From NCBI GenBank assembly GCA_964200075.2, contig CAXNAA020000407.1, positions 1 to 21,559 of the forward strand: a stretch of DNA of 21,559 nucleotides, read 5' to 3'. The notes under the pieces are model-generated. The model did not search any database. It saw nothing but the letters and a program-made list of their open reading frames with translations, and was not told the DNA's origin. This DNA comes from Sphacelaria rigidula (Eukaryota; Phaeophyceae; Sphacelariales). A program made the position numbers and the translations under genes. Numbering within the stretch: position 1 is the first letter of the stretch; each line of letters starts with the position of its first letter. This document shows positions 18,901-21,559 of the stretch, piece after piece.

Positions 18901-20992
18901 CATGGCAACAAACAAGAACACCGTACCAGGGGACACGAGCGCGCTCAACCCCGGAGGTGTACGCATGGGAGCGCCCGCCCTCACGTCGCGCGGATTCACG
19001 GGTATGTCAAAGGAAATGTCCGGAGGAATGTGCGTGTGCGTGTGTGCTTGCGTGTGTTTTTTTATGGGCTCAGTGTCAAGTTTTTTGTTCGTTTTTAGTC
19101 ATTGTTTATCAGCTTAACTTGCTTCGTTTTTCTACGCCGTCTTTTCTTCGTGTAGCGAGCGTTCCCGTTTTGCTAGCCTTGGGCACGCCACATGCTGTGG
19201 ATGTTGACCATGGCTACGTCCCTCGGGAATCAGTGAAAGTGCGTCAATCACAATTAATCCATGAATCGGTGAAAATGGGCTTTTTTTCACTCCGTCCGGA
19301 AGTGAGTGGCGTGAATGAAACGATGCTCTACCTTGTACATAACTGACCACTTTTTATCGCACGGTGCACATATTGATTATTTATTATAGATACAGTATTG
19401 AGCTGCTGGTAGAAAATGATGACCACATGCACTGGTTGAAATTGAAGGCGTAAAAGATACACGTGCATTAGAATAATGACAATACTTGAAAGTTACTGGG
19501 CTTGCAACGCCTGCACGAGCTAGCGTTATCGCTAGCTTTGCGTCGAAGTGCATGGGAAGCAGATATGTGCCTCCTGTATCACCGCCTCTCTTGCCGCTGA
19601 CTGCTTTCTCGCTTTTTCTACATCTGTGGGACCCCTTTTTCGTTTTTTTCTGTTCCTTCTTTTTTCTCAGAGCGTGTTTCAGTTTCGTTTTTGTTGGGTG
19701 AGTCTATCATGAGACCACGGCTGGACCCCTGGGGGGTCACTTGAAGTGCGACAATCAATCAATAATCTGTGGGAACCACATCAAGGGGACAAATTCCCGA
19801 AAGTATCTTGTAAAAAAATCACCTCTTAACCTTTGTGAGACCATGAGATATAGCTAGCATGCCTCACGAACAAAAAGGTCCCGGGTTCAAAATACCAGAC
19901 CCCACCAAAAGTAGTGGGAGCAAAAAAAAACAAAAAGGTGTATACCACCTGAACTGAAGTTCAAGAACGCACGGAAAGTCTTCTGCGGCGATTGTTGGGC
20001 GGATGGCCCAACAACACCCGTGGAAAATATGTGGAATTCAAGGCAAGACCCCAACCGGAAGTCGGCGTTGAACGTTGGTCCTACAAAACCTTGAAAAGGT
20101 CCATGAAAGGGGCCAATAGACAAATTCTTACAAGTGCCTTGTCAAGAAATCACCCAGTCACACATGTCTACATTTTTACATGTGGAGAAGAGCAAGAGCT
20201 CGTCTGTCGCGGCGTAGTCGCTTGGTTTTACGGCGAGAGCACACTCGGGCACGCGAACCTGTTTTTGTGCAAATTGGCGCGAGTAAGGCACTGGCGACTG
20301 TTTGCTGTCGCGCAGATTCAACTAGGTTTACTCAGTAGAATCTCTTCTCACTTTTCGCCTCGCCCTCCGGAGACACGACTCCGTGAGTAGACAACAACAA
20401 ACAGGGATCTTGGAGCGCTGATTCAACCCCCCCCCCCCCCCAAATGAAGAATGTCTGGGAGGTACTGTACTGGGGAAGGGAGAGAAATGAATCAAAACCT
20501 CCGATACTACGCACTCGTCCCGAGAACGGCTACGAGTCAAAATATGATGACGATACGTACGTGAATCCCCGACGGGGTGCTCGAAGGATACTCGAGCGTC
20601 GTTTTCCAAAAAACCTCTCACGAGCCAGCTGTCATCATCCACTTCGTAGGGTACACTAACACTTCGTAGGGTACACTAACACTTCGTCGGGTACACTCGT
20701 TATTATGAACTCAATTTTTGTTTTTTTGTACCATATATTTGTTTATTGATAAATCGGAACAACAGAGGAGGACTTCAAGCAGGTTGCGGAATTCTTCCAC
20801 CGTGGCGTGGAGCTCGCGAAGCACATCAAGCATGACACGGGGGGCAAGATGAAGACATTCCGCGAGTCCCTGGCTGACGGTGGAAGCCAGTGGCCAGAGC
20901 TCGCCGGACTTAAGGAAGACGTCGTGGCGTTCAGCAGAGCGTTCCCCGCGATCGGCTTTGACAAGGAGGCCATGCGCTATGCGGCCAAGTAA
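816..20992 (+). CDS. SHMT: Serine hydroxymethyltransferase, probably mitochondrial; complete 12-exon gene (join of exons listed below)
   Basis: Joining 816-908, 1193-1264, 6590-6739, 8250-8354, 9161-9268, 10055-10156, 12033-12257, 15343-15421, 16831-16925, 17789-17899, 18857-19001 and 20766-20992 gives one open frame of 503 codons plus TAA, with GT-AG at all eleven introns. The enzyme (PLP-dependent, fold type I) converts serine and tetrahydrofolate to glycine and 5,10-methylene-tetrahydrofolate. Visible family signatures are SENFTS (67-72), [12 protein letters not shown] (88-99), SGSPANF (133-139), [10 protein letters not shown] (157-166), SDMAHISG (241-248, with the PLP-contacting Asp and His), [13 protein letters not shown] with Schiff-base K271, [11 protein letters not shown] (310-320) and [16 protein letters not shown] (412-427, with the likely substrate-carboxylate Arg416). 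The length is normal for a eukaryotic organellar SHMT. Residues 1-31 hold R7, R8, K9, R23 and R24 and no acid until E28, as expected of a mitochondrial presequence; a plastid destination cannot be excluded. An in-frame TAA at 753-755 and no earlier ATG support ATG 816. No residue known to be essential appears to be missing. Family assignment is very secure; targeting is inferred. Confidence 0.96.
909..1192 (+). other. SHMT intron 1 (284 nt)
   Basis: GT-AG intron in phase 0 between the leader exon and the first conserved exon. It contains a short TGTACTGTACTGTGC repeat near 937-951. No other feature seen. Confidence 0.8.
1193..1264 (+). CDS. SHMT: SHMT exon 2 (residues 32-55)
   Basis: Acceptor CCTGCAG and donor AAG/GTGAAG bound 24 codons reading [20 protein letters not shown] then EHEK. 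This is the conserved start of mature SHMT, where NxPLxxxDPEIxxIIxxEK is usual in eukaryotic homologues. Phase 0 at both ends. Confidence 0.93.
2161..2490 (-). other. Unrecognised antisense open frame in intron 2, possible gene fragment
   Basis: Open from after a TAG (2491-2493) to a stop at 2161, 109 codons with no ATG near the start. It includes [20 protein letters not shown] and [20 protein letters not shown], acidic and aromatic stretches unlike random translation. The C-terminal third is less convincing. No family recognised, no splice partners identified. Confidence 0.28.
2901..2964 (+). repeat. Dispersed 64-bp repeat, copy 1 of 3
   Basis: Begins TGCTCCGTCTCGAAAGGGAT and closely matches 21493-21556, differing by a few substitutions; a more diverged copy is at 11118-11182. 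Read from the TGC codon this copy gives [14 protein letters not shown] followed by a stop. See the finding on shared reading frame. Confidence 0.85.
2972..2976. other. Assembly gap (5 N)
   Basis: Five N followed within 30 nt by a G12 run and then by A-rich and C26 runs; likely unresolved homopolymer sequence. Confidence 0.99.
3031..3056. repeat. Poly-C tract (C26) after an A-rich stretch
   Basis: A-rich stretch with interspersed C (3002-3030) runs into 26 consecutive C. It adjoins the N gap, so length is unreliable. Confidence 0.9.
3588..3969. mobile_element. Foldback/MITE-like element with about 140-bp inverted arms
   Basis: 3612-3750 and 3813-3950 are reverse complements at roughly 85-90% by eye, separated by a loop of about 62 nt. 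The inner arm ends are TTTCCCGGAAAATGTGATTC and its complement. Weaker inverted similarity extends outward to GAGAATTGGT (3588) and ACCAACATTCTC (3969). No target duplication could be fixed and no coding capacity is present, so the class is unknown. It abuts the mariner-like MITE by 14 nt. Confidence 0.75.
3984..4535. mobile_element. Tc1/mariner-like MITE (552 bp), TA-flanked
   Basis: Terminal inverted repeats of 25 bp, starting CAGTAGTGGGCGGTC on both ends, match at 24 of 25 positions (3984-4008 and 4511-4535). TA lies immediately outside each end (3982-3983 and 4536-4537), the target duplication expected of Tc1/mariner-type elements. It is too short for a transposase and I see no DDE/D frame, so it is non-autonomous. 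Interior sequence from about 4080 to 4510 has diverged relatives at 12600-13020 and 13137-13330. Confidence 0.78.
4715..4724. repeat. G10 homopolymer within a GTTGGGAAGGG duplication
   Basis: Flanked by two GTTGGGAAGGGG segments (about 4708 and 4731), a small local duplication around a G-run. Confidence 0.7.
5289..5768. mobile_element. PIF/Harbinger (Tourist)-like palindromic MITE, copy A (480 bp)
   Basis: Ends are GGCCGCTCC (5289) and GGAGCGGCC (5768). Direct TGA flanks lie on both sides (5286-5288 and 5769-5771). The two halves are reverse complements nearly end to end, for example AAAAGTGCCTTTTT with AAAAAGGCACTTTT, and CAGTCAAGTC with GACTTGACTG at the centre. A second copy sits at 10395-10868. 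GGCC termini with 3-bp T-N-A duplications are characteristic of PIF/Harbinger Tourist-type MITEs such as rice mPing. No transposase frame. Confidence 0.82.
5854..6300 (-). other. Unrecognised antisense open frame in intron 2, possible gene fragment
   Basis: Open from after a TAA (6301-6303) to a stop at 5854, 148 codons. It contains [40 protein letters not shown] and [13 protein letters not shown]. The composition (balanced charged and hydrophobic residues, a helical Leu/Ala/Arg C-terminal part) is more protein-like than neighbouring frames. There is no ATG near its start; the first Met is in LQYMDRW. I do not recognise the family. It could be a decayed gene or element fragment, or chance. 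Confidence 0.3.
6407..6431. repeat. Poly-C tract (C25)
   Basis: 25 consecutive C, followed by GC-rich sequence and an N gap at 6480. A second run (C16) is at 6555-6570, close to the exon 3 acceptor. Confidence 0.9.
6480..6489. other. Assembly gap (10 N)
   Basis: Ten N inside intron 2, 100 nt before exon 3, between two C-rich tracts. Confidence 0.99.
6590..6739 (+). CDS. SHMT: SHMT exon 3 (residues 56-105)
   Basis: Acceptor AAATCACAG, donor AAG/GTACGT, 50 codons, phase 0. It starts [17 protein letters not shown] and contains [16 protein letters not shown] followed by NEQIDK. These are two of the strongest SHMT signatures; the Glu of SEN and the Tyr of EGYP line the active site in characterised homologues. 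The exon lies only 19 nt downstream of a C16 tract (6555-6570) and about 100 nt beyond an assembly gap, but its reading frame is clean. Confidence 0.97.
6740..8249 (+). other. SHMT intron 3 (1,510 nt)
   Basis: GT-AG, phase 0. Holds a G13 run (about 6954-6966). Otherwise it appears unique; overlapping open frames around 7403-7759 and antisense 7793-8317 have no motifs I recognise. Confidence 0.85.
8250..8354 (+). CDS. SHMT: SHMT exon 4 (residues 106-140)
   Basis: Acceptor TATGCACAG, donor CAG/GTAAGG, 35 codons, phase 0. It encodes [20 protein letters not shown] and then [15 protein letters not shown]. The SGSPANF motif contributes PLP-phosphate contacts in the family. Confidence 0.97.
8355..9160 (+). 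other. SHMT intron 4 (806 nt)
   Basis: GT-AG, phase 0. Contains a (GT)8 microsatellite (9109-9124) and, at the acceptor, a short inverted repeat TTTCACC...GGTGAAA bracketing a T-rich loop (about 9133-9156). Confidence 0.85.
9161..9268 (+). CDS. SHMT: SHMT exon 5 (residues 141-176)
   Basis: Acceptor GTGAAATCAG, donor ATG/GTGAGA, 36 codons, phase 0. It carries [20 protein letters not shown] (141-160) and [16 protein letters not shown]. The [10 protein letters not shown] histidine-rich loop is diagnostic; H162 aligns with the His that stacks on the PLP ring in characterised SHMTs. Confidence 0.97.
9269..10054 (+). other. SHMT intron 5 (786 nt)
   Basis: GT-AG, phase 0. Contains a minus-strand tRNA-like unit (9831-9903). 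The stretch 9270-9780 shows no recognisable feature. Confidence 0.85.
9821..9903 (-). ncRNA. tRNA-like sequence with Pol III signals (tRNA pseudogene or SINE head)
   Basis: On the minus strand an A-box-like TGGCGTAATGG is followed by a B-box-like AGTTCGATTCC at normal tRNA spacing, and a T6 run lies 4 nt after the fold (9821-9826). A 5-bp anticodon stem GTCGC/GTGAC closes a 7-nt loop ATCTGGT with T33 and anticodon CTG, which would be Gln. The outer ends CCGC and GCGG pair. The D arm and part of the acceptor and T stems do not pair well, so a working tRNA is doubtful. A degenerate tRNA or tRNA-derived SINE is likelier. Confidence 0.5.
10055..10156 (+). CDS. SHMT: SHMT exon 6 (residues 177-210)
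   Basis: Acceptor TACTACAG, donor AAG/GTCAGT, 34 codons, phase 0. It encodes [20 protein letters not shown] and then [14 protein letters not shown], matching the family stretch in which SxFFExxPYRLxxxTGxIDYD precedes [16 protein letters not shown]. Confidence 0.96.
10395..10868. mobile_element. PIF/Harbinger (Tourist)-like palindromic MITE, copy B (474 bp)
   Basis: Same termini GGCCGCTCC/GGAGCGGCC as copy A, with direct TTA flanks on both sides (10392-10394 and 10869-10871). Nearly complete palindrome: GGAGTTTGACACCT pairs with AGGTGTCAAACTCC, and CCCAGGACATCT with AGATGTCCTGG. About 80% similar to copy A by eye. No coding capacity. TTA is the classic PIF/Harbinger target duplication. Confidence 0.85.
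11118..11182 (+). repeat. Dispersed 64-bp repeat, copy 2 of 3 (diverged)
   Basis: TGCTCCTTCTCGGAAGGGAT then TTGGTCAAATGACC and AAGGCAAGCAATAAGCGAGG. In frame it encodes [14 protein letters not shown], parallel to [14 protein letters not shown] and [14 protein letters not shown] in the other copies. Here the frame stays open to 11489. Confidence 0.75.
11850..11955 (+). repeat. Dispersed approximately 100-bp repeat, copy 1 of 2
   Basis: Shares GTCTATCA, GACCAC, CCCTGGGGGG and AAGTGCGACA in the same order and spacing with 19670-19765, plus a T-rich leading part with GTATTTCAGTT against GTGTTTCAGTT. Element class unknown. Confidence 0.65.
12033..12257 (+). CDS. SHMT: SHMT exon 7: PLP-lysine exon (residues 211-285)
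   Basis: Acceptor GTGAACAG, donor AAG/GTGCGG, 75 codons, phase 0; the second-longest exon. It starts [15 protein letters not shown] and includes [19 protein letters not shown] (241-259), where D242 and H245 are the PLP-contacting pair. It then has [15 protein letters not shown], where K271 forms the internal aldimine. The acceptor follows a C-rich tract (11986-12006). Confidence 0.98.
12600..13020. mobile_element. Degraded relative of the mariner-like MITE interior, copy 2
   Basis: Colinear with 4080-4510: CGGAGATAT, then GAGTGATTTACGGGCT against GAGTGACTTACGGGCT, TCGGGGGTCCTGC, TATTTTCGGT, GGTCAATAACAGCCTCCTGA against GGTCAATAACACCCTCCTGG, AAACGGGGT and CGACGCTAGCA. The CAGTAGTGGG ends are not recognisable, so it is truncated or eroded. 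Confidence 0.75.
13137..13330. mobile_element. Degraded relative of the mariner-like MITE interior, copy 3 (3' half)
   Basis: Matches the second half of the family: TTGGACCAGAAATGGTCAGT, CATCCTCCTGATGAACGGGG, CACCAACTTA and GGCGCTAGCACTTTC. It lies about 115 nt after copy 2 in the same orientation, so the two could be a broken tandem. Confidence 0.7.
13436..13461. repeat. (GTT)n microsatellite
   Basis: Roughly eight GTT units in intron 7. Confidence 0.9.
15343..15421 (+). CDS. SHMT: SHMT exon 8 (residues 286-311 and first base of codon 312)
   Basis: Acceptor TTATGCAG, donor CCTG/GTAAGA. It reads [20 protein letters not shown] then NFAVFP, ending after the first base of a Gly codon (phase 1). 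The next exon completes [11 protein letters not shown]. The KKG and DxxxxINxAVFPG pattern is the normal continuation of eukaryotic SHMT. Confidence 0.95.
15422..16830 (+). other. SHMT intron 8 (1,409 nt)
   Basis: GT-AG, phase 1. Contains an (AT)n microsatellite (about 15639-15654) and a 211-bp tandem duplication. No gene recognised in 15660-16170. Confidence 0.85.
16181..16608 (+). repeat. 211-bp tandem duplication with internal hairpin
   Basis: Unit 1 is 16181-16391 and unit 2 is 16392-16602, followed by the first few bases of a third (ATGTTT). Units differ at only a handful of positions. Each contains AAAAATCAGGC, a 3-nt loop and GCCTGACATTTTT, a 6-bp stem flanked by A and T runs; the loop is TTC in unit 1 and TCC in unit 2 with the stem intact. 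Open frames spanning the array follow from low stop density and are not taken as coding. Confidence 0.92.
16831..16925 (+). CDS. SHMT: SHMT exon 9 (codon 312 remainder to residue 343)
   Basis: Acceptor CACCACAG, donor CAG/GTGTGT. Begins with GG completing Gly312 and then encodes [20 protein letters not shown] and [11 protein letters not shown], a conserved SHMT segment. The donor GTGTGTGTG is weak against a GTRAGT consensus but sits at the only position that keeps the frame. Confidence 0.96.
16926..17788 (+). other. SHMT intron 9 (863 nt)
   Basis: GT-AG, phase 0. Contains tRNA-like fragments on both strands (17319-17480) and a G12 run (17647-17658). Long overlapping open frames here have no recognised domain; part of one is the translated tRNA-like sequence. 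Confidence 0.85.
17310..17395 (-). ncRNA. tRNA-like fragment with consensus B-box (SINE or tRNA pseudogene)
   Basis: On the minus strand GCAGGTTCGAATCCCG matches the Pol III B-box/T-arm consensus exactly (GGTTCGAATCC). About 50 nt upstream AATTGAAATGGTAC is only a weak A-box/D-arm. T stem partners do not fully pair. Probably a degraded tRNA-derived sequence. Confidence 0.35.
17789..17899 (+). CDS. SHMT: SHMT exon 10 (residues 344-380)
   Basis: Acceptor AACCTCAG, donor GCG/GTGAGT, 37 codons, phase 0. Encodes [20 protein letters not shown] and [30 protein letters not shown] is a near-invariant family motif. The acceptor lacks a pyrimidine tract: the preceding 40 nt are ACC/CAA-rich. Confidence 0.96.
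17900..18856 (+). other. SHMT intron 10 (957 nt)
   Basis: GT-AG, phase 0, with a tandem acceptor. No repeat or gene recognised; an ACGGGTTCGAGA near 18373 is a weak B-box look-alike. Confidence 0.85.
18857..19001 (+). CDS. SHMT: SHMT exon 11 (residues 381-428 and first base of codon 429)
   Basis: Acceptor AATAAGCAG, donor ACGG/GTATGT. Encodes [20 protein letters not shown] then [20 protein letters not shown] and ALTSRGFT. R416 in GGVRMGAP is the likely carboxylate-binding Arg. The acceptor is a tandem CAGGAG: use of the second AG (18858-18859) would start at ATG 18860 and remove one Glu while keeping frame. The first is preferred because CAG acceptors are normally favoured over GAG. Confidence 0.95.
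19670..19765 (+). repeat. Dispersed approximately 100-bp repeat, copy 2 of 2
   Basis: Counterpart of 11850-11955: GAGTCTATCATGAGACCACG, CCCCTGGGGGG and TGAAGTGCGACAATCAA. GACCCC/GGGGTC can form a short hairpin in this copy. Confidence 0.65.
19843..19912 (+). ncRNA. tRNA-like sequence (SINE head or tRNA pseudogene)
   Basis: ATAGCTAGCATG resembles an A-box, and CCCGGGTTCAAAATACC resembles a B-box/T-arm (GGTTCAAATCC), about 30 nt apart. Followed within 15 nt by an A-rich stretch. The fold is incomplete, so this is a degenerate tRNA-derived sequence at best. Confidence 0.35.
20641..20697 (+). repeat. 20-bp tandem repeat, 2.9 copies
   Basis: ACTTCGTAGGGTACACTAAC is repeated perfectly at 20641 and 20661, and with a G-to-C-context change (CGTCGG) at 20681. 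It lies 70-125 nt upstream of the exon 12 acceptor and contains CTAAC, a branch-point-like motif, in each full unit. Confidence 0.95.
20766..20992 (+). CDS. SHMT: SHMT exon 12: C-terminal domain and stop (codon 429 to 503)
   Basis: Acceptor GGAACAACAG. AG completes Glu429, giving the family junction [18 protein letters not shown] across the splice. The rest reads [20 protein letters not shown] and continues to [16 protein letters not shown], then TAA at 20990-20992. The FP-G-(F) ending is normal for eukaryotic SHMT. There is no C-terminal SKL-type peroxisomal signal. Confidence 0.97.
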
Positions 20993-21492
20993 TATATAGA
21001 AAAAAGAGTTGTCATCCTCCATGTACTTGGTCGAGTTGCTGAAAACATGTACACACATATATACATACGAATCAATGTTTAGTGCTGAAACGGTTTGGTT
21101 TGAGCCGATGAAACAAATCGAAGACGCGGGCAAAATAGTTCCGCTATATAGAACAGGCGGGCAACGAGCGACTCACGTACTGGAGTACACGCAGGAGGCA
21201 GATTTACTTCAACAGCTACTCAGGGGGCAACATATCTTGTTGAAGAAACGAAGAAGGCATAGCGTTGGCGGAGGAAGGGGACGATGAAAGAGCACACAGC
21301 TATGACACCCGTACTAGATTTTAATGCGGCAGAGATTTAATGCGATGAAAGTATAGGTCTCCGCGACCGAAGCAATTAATCGAAGAGGCTTTAATTTCTG
21401 TTCTTTCTGTCCTGTGTTCGATGTGTGCACTTCGAAGTATACTGTATTCCATTCGTTTTTTCCTCGAGTATGCTTCTTCGCTCCGCCCCCCC
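20993..21492 (+). other. 3' UTR/3' flank of SHMT
   Basis: No second gene recognised. No AATAAA appears in the first 300 nt after the stop. A 69-codon open frame from ATG 21078 to 21287 lacks recognisable motifs and is more likely UTR. Transcript end not determinable. Confidence 0.55.
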
Positions 21493-21556
21493 TGCTCCGT
21501 CTCGAAAGGGATGCGTGGTCAATGGCCAAATGACGAAGGCAATCAACAAATGAGTA
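21493..21556 (+). repeat. Dispersed 64-bp repeat, copy 3 of 3
   Basis: TGCTCCGTCTCGAAAGGGAT followed by GCGTGGTCAATGGCCAAATG and AACAAATGAGTATGA. Nearly identical to 2901-2964. In the TGC frame it reads [20 protein letters not shown] without a stop to the window end. Confidence 0.88.
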
Positions 21557-21559
21557 TGA

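Larger units (their letters stand above)
19002..20765 (+). other. SHMT intron 11 (1,764 nt)
   Basis: GT-AG, phase 1. Contains the second copy of the approximately 100-bp repeat, a tRNA-like sequence, a diverged direct repeat pair (19788-19823 and 20119-20154), a C15 run (20427-20441) and a 20-bp tandem array. In 19010-19660 nothing else is recognised. Confidence 0.85.

Noticed and set aside
20641-20697. Possible CRISPR-like array
   Set aside because: The 20-bp units are directly adjacent with no spacers, and the context is a eukaryotic intron.
20711-21133. 140-codon antisense open frame over SHMT exon 12
   Set aside because: It is the shadow of the GC-biased coding exon on the opposite strand; the plus-strand frame has clear SHMT homology.

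Overview
This is a eukaryotic nuclear window that holds one gene spread over almost its whole length: a 12-exon serine hydroxymethyltransferase (SHMT) on the + strand, from ATG 816 to TAA 20990-20992. I could assemble the complete reading frame: 1,512 nt, 503 residues, all eleven introns GT-AG, nine in phase 0 and two in phase 1. The product has the full set of fold-type I PLP-enzyme signatures, including the PLP lysine K271 in [13 protein letters not shown]. It begins with an Arg/Ala/Thr-rich leader without acidic residues up to E28, so it is probably the mitochondrial isoform of the one-carbon/glycine-serine pathway.

Many phase-0 introns of 0.3-5.3 kb, GT-rich donors, mixed base composition and homopolymer/N gaps suggest a large, repeat-rich nuclear genome. 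The protein and gene architecture best fit a photosynthetic stramenopile such as a brown alga. That placement is inference; no phylogenetic marker other than SHMT is present.

Layout: 1-815 is the 5' flank/5' UTR. Exon 1 (816-908, leader) and exon 2 (1193-1264) are followed by a 5.3-kb intron 2 (1265-6589) with two N gaps and several mobile-element remnants. Exons 3-12 lie between 6590 and 20992, separated by introns of 0.8-3.1 kb. 20993-21559 is 3' UTR/flank ending in a dispersed repeat.

The non-coding space is the interesting part. I see (a) two copies of a roughly 475-bp, almost fully palindromic MITE with GGCCGCTCC termini and 3-bp target duplications (TGA; TTA), resembling Tourist/PIF-Harbinger elements; (b) a 552-bp element with 25-bp inverted ends CAGTAGTGGGCGGTC... 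flanked by TA, resembling a Tc1/mariner MITE, with two degraded relatives in intron 7; (c) another long foldback with about 140-bp arms at 3612-3950; (d) a 211-bp tandem duplication carrying a conserved hairpin; (e) several tRNA-like (A-box/B-box) sequences, the best with a T6 terminator; (f) a dispersed approximately 64-bp repeat in three copies whose shared reading frame looks protein-coding; and (g) a second dispersed repeat of about 100 bp. I found no convincing second gene, CRISPR array or new enzymatic system. The candidates for undescribed biology are the intronic foldback elements, which would be transcribed as long hairpins inside the SHMT pre-mRNA.
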